Source of the DNA: Cepaea nemoralis
Taxonomy: Eukaryota > Mollusca > Gastropoda > Stylommatophora > Helicidae
Length of the DNA: 64,000 nt
Assembly: GCA_014155875.1 (NCBI GenBank)
Contig: JACEFZ010021421.1
Coordinates: 22,501-86,500 of the forward strand
Direction of reading: 5' to 3'
Of this stretch, positions 21,385-33,100 are shown one piece after another. The notes below the pieces were generated by a model. That model had not been told where the DNA came from. It worked only from the letters and a program-made list of their open reading frames with translations, and searched no databases. Every line of letters starts with the position of its first letter. Position 1 is the first letter of the stretch. The position numbers and the translations under genes are program-made.

Positions 21385-21726
21385 TTAGGTTTTTCTTTTG
21401 GTACCTACCTCGCTACTACTTAAACTATGTTTCTGGTCCCAATAAACTACTTCTTCTTCTGTACAATCTTTAACTCCCATAACATTTCCTATGATCAAAT
21501 CCGCCACTGGTGCGTCCAGAACACACGCTGTCACTCTTCCTGTGATATATGGTGTTTTCACTGTTATCACGGCTAATGGGTAGAATTCTACTGTCCCATT
21601 AAAGGTTATGGATCTAATCTTTTTCCCTGTATAATCCGAGGGCTGTACTAAGCTCTTTCTCACCCCAATGGACGTACATCCGGAATCCCTAATTGTTAAC
21701 GCTGGCCTATCATTAACAAATCCCAT
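21385..21726 (-). pseudogene. Retropepsin-like aspartic protease
   Basis: 113 codons. 'ALTIRDSGCTSIGVRKSLV' carries the catalytic D-S-G near residue 15, and 'APVADLIIGNVMG' near residues 73-86 is the conserved hydrophobic-G strand of retroviral proteases. It would cut the Gag-Pol polyprotein. It follows gag by ~160 bp with stops between, so it is not joined to gag in this copy. Confidence 0.8.
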
Positions 21727-21883
21727 GATGCATCTTCAGACTTCCTCCTTCATGCACTGCTGATCCTGCGTTAACTGTGTGACCACATATTAAGACTGGC
21801 TGACCGTCTTTTTCAAAAAGAGGTTTGCACCCACTACAATCTTCATTGTTCAGCGTGTCAATTACTTGCGCTGCATTTGAGTG

Positions 21884-23288
21884 CTATGTTTCTCTCATCC
21901 TACATTGATGGCTGACATGCCCCTTCTTTCCACATTTGAAACAGATGATCTCCTTCCTTGCGTTACTTGTTGGCTCACTGGATGGTTGTGCATCACACTG
22001 TGCTGCCTTGTGTCTCCAGCTCCCACAATTCCAACATCCGGCATAACTATTTGGACGTCTCTGAAAGTTCCCCCTTTTGTATGGGTACCGTCCTGCCCTA
22101 CCAACATTGTTTCCTCGGAAACCAATATCTTGAAGTTCTTGCTGCTCACCTTTCTGTGCTGAATCCACACTTTTCGCCCTTGGTCTGATGACTGGATTCT
22201 GGTCCTGTTTAGTGTACGCTGCACAGACTATTTCCTCACTAAATTGTCTACCAATAGATACGTTAGGATGTGCAGTCATGTAGTTTTGCCCTAACTGTGA
22301 CATTGTGTCTATGTCCTTTGGCTTACGTTCCTCAAAGAAAGCCACTAAATTGGTATTACATGAAGCTAATACTTTGTCTCTTAACACTAAATCTACTAAT
22401 TTATTAAAATCTTTCCCTACTTCTGCGAGCTCCATCCATTTGTTAAATGTGTTCTTTACTGTGTTAACAAAGTCTGTGAAATCTTGATTTGTCTCTGGCA
22501 CTAACTGTCTAAACTTTGTTCTATATCCATGTTCAGTTAGTTGGAACTTTGTCAGCAAACGTTGACGTAAGATAGTGTAGTTGTTTCTTTCTTCTACAGG
22601 TAAATTGAACATGGTGTCTAGTGCCTTACCCGTAAGAAACTCGCCAAGTCGCATCGCATACTCTTTCTCTGGAATACCTAACACTTTCGCTGATGCTTCG
22701 AACCTGGACAAATAAGTTTCAAGTTGGTCCCGGTCTGTAAAATATGGCAGTTTTAATCTCTGTGACGACTGCGACGGTCTTCTGCTTTCCTCACTTTGAC
22801 CCTTCGAAGACAGTTCTAGTTTTCTGAGAGCATTTCAGCTTCCATCTTAATCTTCTCTTCTCAATTTCCATTTTCATTTGTGTCTCTTTCTCTTCCTGTA
22901 GACGCTTGTTTTCTATTTCAGCTAACTTTACTTCCTGTAGACGCTTGTTTTCCATTTCAGCTAGTTTTACTTGTGTCTCTTTCTCTTCCTGTAGACGCTT
23001 GTTTTCCATTTCAGCTAGTTTCACTTGTGTCTCTTTCTCTTCCTGTAGACGCTTGTTTTCCATTTCAGCTAATTTCACTTCCTGTAGACGCTTGTCTTCA
23101 GCTACCTTTTCTTCCTGTCTCTGTTCTCTTTCATTATGCCTCTCCTCTCTTTCCATCTGTTTTTGTTCTTTTGCTTCTGCATACTCCTGTAGCTCTTTAC
23201 CTTTCAGGCCTAACCGTTCACCTGCTTCAATATATTCCATTAAAGTAGGCATCTTGTACTTGTGGACACGTTGCTGTCTGTCAGCCAA
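21884..23288 (-). pseudogene. Gag with coiled coil and two zinc knuckles, frameshifted
   Basis: The N-terminal frame (23288-22791) begins 'MADRQQRVHKYKMPTLMEYI' and has a long charged coil with an 18-residue unit 'KLAEMENKRLQEEKETQV' repeated about four times. After a frameshift region (22790-22830) the second frame (upstream of its nominal start, down to 21884) has a SCAN/gag-like capsid helix set ('LGEFLTGKALDTMFNLPVEE', 'FQLTEHGYRTKFRQLV') and two CCHC knuckles, 'CWNCGSWRHKAAQC' and 'CFKCGKKGHVSHQC'. Gag forms the virus-like particle and the knuckles bind RNA. Confidence 0.85.
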
Positions 23289-23299
23289 TTATAAATAGT

Positions 23300-25600
23300 A
23301 AAGACTCTGCTACTAGTCTTTGTGTGCCTTCCCTAAGTACACTAGCACTCCCTGTGTACGTAAATTCTTAGTGCTAAAATATCACTGTGTACTCACCTAG
23401 TCACTCTATAAGCACTAGGTAGTGATGGGGAAATATCACCTATACTCCCTCGCATATATCTATAACAAATAGGTGTATATAATTTCTGGAAATATTGTTA
23501 AACATACATATAAATACATATACAAACTGATGAATGATAACAGTAAGTGTTGTCTCTAAAACGTTAGACGCACAAGCCAAGTACACGAAGACGGCGATCA
23601 CAAAGAAATAAACCACAGTAACATCCACAAGCTTGTGTAGGGACACCCACAGTGCGCGTAATAAATAGACTGACAAAGACCACTAGACAGCAGAAATGAC
23701 GAAAGATCACAATAATAGCATATATCCGAACACAACAAATATACGTAAATATAACGAAAAGAAGAAAGAGAAAGAAAAAAATTATAGCATAAAAGTATAC
23801 ACAAATCTGACGTCAGACAACTCGGCTCTAGATATTGGTTAGGACTATTCCAATGCCACTGCACGACACGCTAACTCATTAACGTTTTCCTTACAAACCA
23901 ATATCTTAAGCACCAGAAATACCCACGTTTCACAAGGCCTATCCTGATGTAGATAGAGATCGCAAAAAGTGCCTATCAACAACTACATGTAATAACATAT
24001 CCATATATATATAAGTAGACAAACGATAACGACAGTTAAAACGATGAGAGCAAACAAAAATGTTGAGATGGTTGGCCGACAAATATGTGCTTATTAATAC
24101 GTCGCCAAAAGTTCTTATTAATCAGTCACAAAAGTTTTTGTTCGTTTTAATAGTTATTCGCAATCCGCTGGAAATATCTGTGTTAACTTTTCCGAAATGT
24201 CTACACCGCTAGATTTCAAAGCGACTTGTTGTTTTGTTGAGTGGTTACTTCATTTCGCGTTGTGATCACCAGTTCCAACTGTCGGAAACGTTGACGGTAA
24301 TAATAATTATCCAAAGTGTTCTTTCGATATGTTGTTACTTTCGTTGCGGAGATGGCGCTTTGCTGTATCATAAATGTTATGGATTTCCGTTACCCGACAA
24401 GATTCACCAAAAAGAAAAGGAGAATGGCAGCCAATGTTCAGCGCTTTAAACTTGGATATATAGATCCTTATTGGCAAAGAAATACGACCATGGTTGCGAT
24501 GATGACACGTTAAAACTGTTTGCTTATAACAGGGTAATGATGACAAAGGGATTGAACAAAGTCGAACATAAAGTCTGGTTTCACCCAAAACACCTTTTTT
24601 GTTCATTCACAATGAGTCATCTTGACCACAATAGGCCGTGGAAATTTTCTCAGTAACTTCTTACTGTTAAACAGCCTTGCCTCCCAAGGTCAACCTAATT
24701 TCTCTTTATCACTTTCAGTGGAAAAAATCCTCAGTAAACACAGTTTCCACACAACCTTGACAGCCCCACCCGGCTGCTCTATTAACTCCGTGGAAAGTCA
24801 CACTTAATCTGTCTGTAAAATGCCCGGAAACTTTTCCGTCATACACAAACACTTTCCACTTCTGCCCCCGCAGGCTGTGGTAGGGGTACCGTTACTCTCC
24901 CCTTTGGTCACCTGTTCTCGTAAACAGCGCTGACCCGATTTGTCCGTGGAGACTCACAATTTCCACCGTCCTCCCCCGTTGTTCCCTGTGGTGAATCAGC
25001 GACTGTCAATTTTCTCTGTTTTTCACACATGTACTTCCCCAGTACCTGGACGCTGGTGTACCCACCCGTCCTATTTGCTGCGTCAACATGCGAACACACA
25101 GTGCGCTTGTCTCGCACACACACACCTGTCAATATCTTTGATTTTTCTTCAATCCTGTCTTTATCACCGACAGCGATAATGTCCAGCCCGTCTCGCCGCG
25201 CAGACTTTTGTGCCGCGTATTCACCAATGCGCTGTTTGTGATTAGTGACTAACCCCCGTCACCGAAGTCGACTCTCCCGGTTGATCTGTGCCATGTTAAT
25301 TCTCTGACGTCCTCGCTAGCTTCAGCGATACTGTTGGTATCAAATTTACCTGTATTAACCTTCACGTGAACTGTCTGCTGGCTTGCGTATTTACTCCCGT
25401 CTGTCTGTGTTTATCTGGTGCACACAACAAAGAGTTCACATTAACTTCTTTAAGTAATAATATCCAATTTGTCAAGGGTTGTTAGTTTGATGGAACACAG
25501 TCACCAGCTAATAACTCCTCTCTCAGTGAAGAGCCCACATATATCTCAATATTCCACGGTGTTCCTTGACCGAATGTAGCTGTAAGAAAATCTTTACTAA
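23300..25600 (-). other. LTR element leader, no gene seen
   Basis: Between gag and the 5' LTR. No sizeable frame has a recognised domain. A ~2.3 kb leader is long for a gypsy element. Confidence 0.5.
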
Positions 25601-25601
25601 G

Positions 25602-25614
25602 TGACGAGCTCCCA
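25602..25614 (-). promoter_or_regulatory. Candidate primer binding site
   Basis: In element orientation, three bases after the 5' LTR: TGGGAGCTCGTCA. It starts TGG, complementary to a tRNA CCA end. The tRNA species is not identified. Confidence 0.5.
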
Positions 25615-25617
25615 GAT

Positions 25618-26460
25618 TATCACGAATGTTCTTTATGATAAGTTCGATGTTCTTGATGATAAGTTCGTGATATGGTCGTTGTCTAGGTAACGATGCTCCT
25701 GGTGTGTCAATTGAGCTATCTAATTGTCTCTTAACCCAACTCACTCCTGCAGTGCACATTCACCAGTCATGAAACAAGATTGAGTTGGCGCACATAATCT
25801 TTTAATCCAGAAAGAACACGGACAGACGGAACATGTTTATACATCCAGAAACAATGTAATCCATAGAATATAAATATCCTCCTCACAATTTAACCAGCAC
25901 CCATCACTGTCTTCTCACGGCCTGCTGAATCTCAAATTCACAAGACATTTAGTCCAGCTACTATCCACGGCTGGATCTCACACAATACGACCCACACACT
26001 GGGTCAGGAGCCTCTGCTCACTATGCAACCCACTCTGGGTTTTAGGCCTGCATTCACAGCTCGGAGAATCACACAACACAGTTCTCCGTCGACTACCGAC
26101 TCCTTCGGTGTCTAAAACTCAACTCCCTAAGTCGACCCGACTCGCAGCCGGTCTCAGCGTCCTCTCCCCGAGTCAATGTTTTTCCCTGTCTTTTAAACCA
26201 TTCTCTGCCCTCATAATCTTCCACACACCACACACAACTGTCTGCCCCTTCTTGCAGCCCCTCTATCTTACACCCTTCCCCGTTTATCTTCTTATATTTT
26301 CTTTCCGAGGTGAATGCCCTTTCCTCTCGTGACCTATTTATATTGTCCGGACACTCACCTTAATGTCTTCACCTTTCCTCTATTATTTCTCATGCCCGGT
26401 CACTTGTTTACGTACTAGCACGGTCATTCTCTTTAATGTCAATGACCCAGGCATATGTCA
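25618..26460 (-). repeat. 5' LTR
   Basis: Partner of 19601-20443; same 843-bp length and ends. It is followed by AAGTC (26461-26465). Confidence 0.92.
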
Positions 26461-26559
26461 AAGTCATTTGGTGCCAAAATGTTGCAGTTGGCGCGGCCGC
26501 ACGAATTTGGTGCTTCACAATTTTGTGTGCGTGTGTGTGTCTGTGTGTGTGTGTCTGTT

Positions 26560-26635
<76 letters not shown>

Positions 26636-26689
26636 TTTTGGTGCTGTTTTTTTTTGGGGGGTTGGGGGCGGTGGGCGTGGGTAAAAATG

Positions 26690-27660
26690 CTCAGAACTCA
26701 TTTTGATATAGCAAGACTCAACGAGCGCTGTTATACAGCAGAACTTCTACATTCTATGTTTAGCGACATGAAAATCTATGTTTTTCTCATATTTCTCAAG
26801 CATATTTTCGAAGAAGTTCAAAGTTTGAATAAGAAATTCGAAGCAGATATACAGGATCCAACAAAACTATTCAGCGATCTTGTCCAACTCGCTGATTCTA
26901 TCAGTTCAAAGACAGCTATTCCTGGGGAAATAAAATAACAGAAAGTGATGCTATTCAAGATTATTTAGGTGTTAATCCCAACCTAGGTTATGAGTTTGAG
27001 AAAGAAATAGCAGCTGCAAGATACCTGATGAGAAAGAAATTCGTGGAAGGTGCAAACAGTTTTGGATAGATCTGTTAACACAGCTGCGTTTACGTTTGCC
27101 GGATAACGTTTAAGTGTTGCTGCCCACGTCATGTCTTAGTGGAAGTGAATGTCTACAGCCAATGAAGCCCTGTATATTGGATCTTGCTAAAATGTTTGTA
27201 GAAGATGCAGCTACTCTCACCCGCATCGATTTCCAGTGGAGAAAACTTCATCATATGCAGTGGACAGACCTCTGACACACTTGGACTGCGGGCAAAAATA
27301 GCTTCATACAGGGATGCCACCGGTGAAAATCCTTTCCAAGATCTTACAGATTTAGCTTCAACTGTGCTCAAGTTACCTCATTCCAATGCGGACGTGGAAC
27401 GTATTTTCAGTCAGAAGGGAGTTATAAAATCAAAATTGCGGAACATACTGATCATCAAGAGTTTGACGGCTGTTTTGACTATTGGATATGGAATGAAAAG
27501 ATATGGCAAATGCTGTCATGGTTATAAACAACCTCAGGATATTCTACGAAAATTTGGATCAATCAATCAATCATGTGCCATGCCGGAAAGCGTGAGCGGT
27601 CATGACTCGCCATTTCACTCGATCACCAGAGTCGTGGATCTGTCTTTAAGCGAATCATAA
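26690..27660 (+). pseudogene. hAT transposase, C-terminal half, copy B
   Basis: Paralogue of 1470-2441. The final frame (27205-27660) holds 'LPHSNADVERIFSQKGVIKS' and 'SLTAVLTIGYGMKRYG', the hATC dimerisation signature. The upstream piece (26690-26938) has 'FDIARLNERCYTAELLHSMF'. Frameshifts separate the two. It differs from copy A at scattered codons. Confidence 0.8.
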
Positions 27661-27737
27661 TGAACTAGGCACTTTTAAAGAAGATAGTTTGCCGTTGCTT
27701 AACTTGGATCACAGGAAGCATATACACGTTTCTTTCG

Positions 27738-27738
<1 letters not shown>

Positions 27739-27775
<37 letters not shown>

Positions 27776-27776
27776 T
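27739..27776 (+). repeat. (CAT)n microsatellite
   Basis: ATC/CAT run inside hAT copy B, with counterparts at ~308-385 and 2517-2566. Confidence 0.9.
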
Positions 27777-27936
27777 GAAGGAGCAAACACAGCAGGAAAT
27801 AGGTACAGAACTTGAAAAGGAGTTGTCTGACTGAGATTTGGCAGATCTGGAATAAACTTCATTCTAATATTCAGTGATAATAATAAATCATAATGTGCTA
27901 CCTTGTTCCATTTGTAATAAAAACCGATGGCGATTT

Positions 27937-27967
<31 letters not shown>

Positions 27968-28811
27968 GGGGGTGCTTTCCACAAAAAAAAATTGGCGCTT
28001 TTTTGTGGGGGGGGGGGGTGGGTCGGTTTTGGTGCTTTTTCATCAAAATGAAGATGGCAACACCGGTCGGGGAAGCCGACTCTTAGCTGTATTCAATATT
28101 TAGGGTGTTTTGGCCTTTTACAGGCCGGACAAAAATTATTGATTTAGAAGCAAAACTGCAGCTCATTACCATTTAAGAAAAAATATTTCATGAAGTATCG
28201 AGGTGATATAGAAAATTAGATTATAAAATTCTCACATATCTAAAACAAAGCATTTAATTTTACAAAAACTTTAAAGATAATTTAATATTTTTATTGTGTT
28301 ATTTATAGTGTCGGTTTGTTTATTTATATGACAGTTTTATAAATGATTAAGATAAATACTAGAATTATTTACATCACATAATACATTCATGCTACTTTTG
28401 TTATGTCCCTTTAAATACTGTTATGGTTTTATGTCCCTTACTAGTAATTAAATTATGTCTTCTGTTTAAGGTAGTTTTATTTCGTACAAGACAGTGTGTA
28501 TTTACAAGGTGCGTTGTGTGTTTCCTTTACATTTGCAAATACAAGAAGAGCCCAGACGTCAAATGACGTCAGATCCTCGTAAACTACTGAACGTAAAACT
28601 TGCCAAGACACCAACAACAGCTAAAAATGCTGGTGTTGACTGCAAACGTCCTTTAAAGGATATGCAACTTTTGTTTTGTTTAAAGTGCATCGTAGTTCAT
28701 TCACATGCTCTTACTTCTAGTGCACTTGTTTGATTTTAGCGTGTAGGTTTAGCTTTCCCTATTCCCAGTGTGCCAGGCCATCACCCGAACCCACTCCGAC
28801 TTCTGAGGATA

Positions 28812-29330
28812 CAGTGGTACCTCGAGTTACGAACTTAATTCGCTCCAGAACTCGGTTCGTAACCTGAAGCGTTCGTAACCCGAAACATTGAAATCAATGA
28901 AATAAAGACAATCCGTTTCAAGATGAAAGAATCGTTCTTTCTTATTAACACCCGGACGTTTACCTGACAAAACGCAAAGAATACGTGTACTTCACGTAAT
29001 AAATAAAGAGAAAGAAAACAACCAAATGAATTAAATGTTTTTAAAAAAAGTTTTAAAAGATGCAGTCGATCTTTATTACCAAGAAACGATCATGTTAAAA
29101 TGTTTCACTTTCTTTGTTATTCTGAATCTTTAGTTTCAAGAGTATCTTATCGCTGTTTCTTGGCAGCCGACTGGAAATCTTTCTGCACCAAGAAACTATC
29201 AAGGGAAATTTGTCCTTTCCTTTGCCGGAGAATGTATCTGAAGTGTGCCATCTTATTATCATTCATCAGTTTACTGCCCTGTTAGCAATAAGCTTGTTTG
29301 GACGATGGTTCACAATGTTCGTCTCTCTTG
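28812..29330 (-). mobile_element. Tigger element, 5'-side remnant (duplication copy B)
   Basis: Starts CAGTGGTACCTCG after TA and follows 3557-4065 in sequence, including the decayed transposase tail on the minus strand. Similarity ends near 29330 and the second terminal repeat is absent, so the duplication or a later deletion cut the element. Confidence 0.8.
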
Positions 29331-30150
29331 GCCCGACGCGCCATCTCTATCAAGTAGGATACGTACATTCCAAGTTCCGATTGTCAAGGGAATATGGTTT
29401 GCTTTCTTAACTTTACCTGTTTTCGCTTCATGTGTATGTCGACCGCAGTATAGGGTACCCACCAACCACGGCTAGCTGGTTACTTAATGATGGAGCAGAC
29501 AATGTTTAGGGCACCTTCTCTAGCTTCTTCGTCATTCTATGGAGATGAGCAGTGCTTTTCTAAAGAGGGCTGCTCAGTCACTCAGGGGGCTGTCGAATCC
29601 CAATGCTGCTCCAGTCAGTAGAAGGCGACCATTTGGCCTGAGCCACTTGTGTGCAGGTCTGTGACTACGGCTGCCAGCGTACTCACGCCTGCCGCTTCGC
29701 CACTCGCCCATCGCCACAGGGCTTGAAGGTGATATATGAAGTTGGACGAAGAATGACTTGCGTGATAGATTAGATTGATGTGAGGAAGAGTTGCACAATT
29801 CGTCGACCTCACTCTCACGCCTGAGTCCATCTGAGTCCAGTGGCAAGACAAGTCAAGACGACGGATGACCAGGGCGCTCTACGTGCCTTGCCGTGCTCAT
29901 TACGTTCCACAACGCTTTGCAGGTAAACGCCATCTTGCCCGTTTAATCAGCAATGATGTCTTCCGCGCAATCTGCCGACACCTGTCCTCACATGCTGGGT
30001 GGGCATACCCCAGTTCATCGATTGGTTTGACACCAAATCGGCTATCCACGCCTGGTTTAGCCAGCCTCTCACAGCTGTTGCCCGGGTATGACCGCTGTCG
30101 CATGCTGACAGCTACTAGAAGCGACAGGCGTGAGCTGGATGTCAGACAAG
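29331..30150. other. No recognised gene; part of an interspersed repeat
   Basis: 29735-29850 is repeated in inverse at 38190-38310. The frames at 29574-29851 and 29865-30161 have no recognised domain. Confidence 0.45.
29735..29852 (-). repeat. Interspersed repeat, conserved core
   Basis: Minus strand: 'gccactggactcagatggac', then 'gagagtgaggtcgacgaatt', then 'cgcaagtcattcttcgtcc'. The same order is at 38200-38312 on +. Possibly a SINE body; no tRNA head is seen. Confidence 0.6.
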
Positions 30151-30154
30151 CAGA

Positions 30155-33100
30155 AAAATAATAATGACAGACTACCAGAAGAAGAAGAATGACAGACTAC
30201 CAGAAGAAGAAGAATGACAGACTAACAGAAGAAGAAGAATGACAGACTAACAGAAGAAGAAGAATGACAGACTACCAGAAGAAGAATGACAGACTACCAG
30301 AAGAAGAAGAATGACAGACTAACAGAAGAAGAAGAGTGGCAGACTACCAGAAGAAGAATGACAGACTACCAGAAGAAGAAGAGTGGCAGACTACCAGAAG
30401 AAGAAGAGTGGCAGACTAACAGAAGAAGAATGACAGACTACCAGAAGAAGAAGAGTGGCAGACTAACAGAAGAAGAATGACAGACTACCAGAAGAAGAAG
30501 AGTGGCAGACTACCAGAAGAAGAAGAGTGGCAGACTAACAGAAGAAGAATGACAGACTAACAGAAGAAGAAGAGTGGCAGACTAACAGAAGAAGAAGAGT
30601 GGCAGACTAACAGAAGAAGAATGACAGACTACCAGAAGAAGAATGACAGACTACCAGAAGAAGAAGAGTGGCAGACTAACAGAAGAAGAAGAGTGGCAGA
30701 CTAACAGAAGAAGAATGACAGACTAACAGAAGAAGAATTACAGAATAACAGAAGAAGAATGACAGACTACCAGAAGAAGAAGAGTGGCAGACTAACAGAA
30801 GAAGAATGACAGACTACCAGAAGAAGAATGACAGACTACCAGAAGAAGAAGAGTGGCAGACTAACAGAAGAAGAGTGGCAGACTAACAGAAGAAGACTGA
30901 CAGACTACCAGAAGAAGAAGAGTGGCAGACTAACAGAAGAAGAATGACAGACTACCAGAAGAAGAAGAGTGGCAGACTAACAGAAGAAGAATGAACAGAC
31001 TACCAAAGAAGAGAAGAGTGGCAGACTACCAGAAGAAGAAGAGTGGCAGACTAACAGAAGAATGCAGACGACCAGAAGAATGAGGCAGACTAACAGAAGA
31101 AGAATGCAGACTAACAGAAGAAGAAAATTACAGACTAACAGAAGAAGAAGAATTACAGACTAACAAAGAAGAAGAATTACAGACAAAGAAGAAGAATTAC
31201 AGAAAGAAGAAGAATTACAGACTAACAGAAGAGAAGACAGACTACGAAGAAAGAAGACTACAAAGAAGAAAGACTACAGAAGAAGATGACAGCTACCAGA
31301 AGAAGAAACAGAACAGAAGAAGAAAAGGCTACAGAAGAGAATTACAGACAAGAAAAGATACAGACTACCAGAAGAAGATGACAGACTACCAGAAGAAGAT
31401 TACAGACAAAGAAGAAGAATGACAGACTAACAAAGAAAATGACAGACTACCAGAAGAAGAGAATGACAGATACAGAAGAAGAAGATGCAGACTAACAGAA
31501 AAGAATGACAGACTAACAGAAGAAGAATACAGACTAACAGAAGAAGAAAAGATACAAAGAGAATGACAGACTAACAGAAGAAGAATACAGACAACAGAAG
31601 AAGAATGACAGACTAACAGAAGAAGAATTACAGACTAACAGAAGAACAAGAATTACAGACTAACAGAAGAAGAATTACAGACTAACAGAAGAAGAATTAC
31701 AGACTAACAGAAGAAGAAGAATTACAGACTAACAGAAGAAGAAGAATTACAGACTAACAGAAGAAGAATGACAGACTAACAGAAGAAGAATGACAGACTA
31801 ACAGAAGAAGAATTATAGACTAACAGAAGAAGAATGACAGACTAACAGAAGAAGAATTACAGACTAACAGAAGAAGAAGAGTGGCAGACTAACAGAAGAA
31901 GAATGACAGACTAACAGAAGAAGAATTATAGACTAACAGAAGAAGAATGACAGACTAACAGAAGAAGAATGACAGACTAACAGAAGAAGAATTACAGACT
32001 AACAGAAGAAGAAGAGTGGCAGACTAACAGTAGAAGAATGACAGACTAACAGAAGAAGAAGAATTACAGACTAACAGAAGAAGAATTACAGACTAACAGA
32101 AGAAGAAGAATTACAGACTAACAGAAGAAGAATTACAGACTAACAGAAAAAGAATTACAGACTAACAGAAGAAGAAGAATTACAGACTAACAGAAGAAGA
32201 ATTACAGACTAACAGAAGAAGAATTACAGACTAACAGAAGAAGAAGAATTACAGACTAACAGAAGAAGAATTACAGACTAACAGAAGAAGAATTACAGAC
32301 TAACAGAAGAAGAAGAATTACAGACTAACAGAAGAAGAATTACAGACTAACAGAAGAAGAATTATAGTCTAACAGAAGAAGAAGAATTACAGACTAACAG
32401 AAGAAGAATGACAGACTAACAGAAGAAGAATGACAGACTAACAGAAGAAGAATGACAGACTAACAGAAGAAGAATTACAGACTAACAGAAGAAGAAGAGT
32501 GGCAGACTAACAGAAGAAGAATTACAGACTAACAGAAGAAGAAGAATTACAGACTAACAGAAGAAGAATTACAGACTAACAGAAGAAGAATTACAGACTA
32601 ACAGAAGAAGAATGACAGACTAACAGAAGAAGAATGACAGACTAACAGAAGAAGAATGACAGACTAACAGAAGAAGAATTACAGACTAACAGAAGAAGAA
32701 TTACAGACTAACAGAAGAAGAAGAATGACAGACTAACAGAAGAAGAAGAATTACAGACTAACAGAAGAAGAAGAGTGGCAGACTAACAGAAGAAGAAGAA
32801 TGACAGACTAACAGAAGAAGAATGACAGACTAACAGAAGAAGAATGACAGACTAACAGAAGAAGAATTACAGACTAACGGAAGAAGAATGACAGACTACC
32901 AGAAGAAGAATGACAGACTAACAGAAGAAGAATGACAGACTAACAGAAGAAGAATGACAGACTAACAGAAGAAGAATTACAGACTAACAGAAGAAGAATT
33001 ACAGACTAACAGAAGAAGAAGAATGACAGACTAACAGAAGAAGAATGACAGACTAACAGAAGAAGAATGACAGACTAACAGAAGAAGAATGACAGACTAA

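Larger units (their letters stand above)
19601..26460 (-). mobile_element. Ty3/gypsy-type LTR retrotransposon, RT deleted
   Basis: Two 843-bp LTRs bound a 5.17 kb interior coded on the minus strand, with a G-rich polypurine tract next to the left LTR and a TGG-starting primer site near the right LTR. Readable parts are gag (with zinc knuckles), aspartic protease and an integrase N-terminal zone. Reverse transcriptase and RNase H are missing between protease and integrase. About 2.3 kb of leader lies between the 5' LTR and gag. The LTRs differ by scattered substitutions and small indels (a few percent by eye). Confidence 0.9.
19550..28065 (+). mobile_element. hAT relic copy B, containing an LTR element
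   Basis: Left end 'ctgtgttgcca' after GTCGGGGA (19542-19549); right end 'tggcaacaccg' before GTCGGGGA (28066-28073). These are the same target duplication and flanks as copy A. The LTR retrotransposon (19601-26460) sits 51 bp inside the left end. Confidence 0.85.
18949..29330 (+). repeat. Segmental duplication, copy B, opened by an LTR element
   Basis: 18949-19600 matches ~636-1298 and 26461-29330 matches ~1294-4080. The 6860 bp in between are an LTR retrotransposon absent from copy A. The right limit is ~29330, inside the Tigger element, where similarity stops. Confidence 0.85.

Noticed and set aside
29574..30161. Small genes between the Tigger remnant and the minisatellite
   Set aside because: Overlapping short frames with no domain; part of the region is an interspersed repeat.
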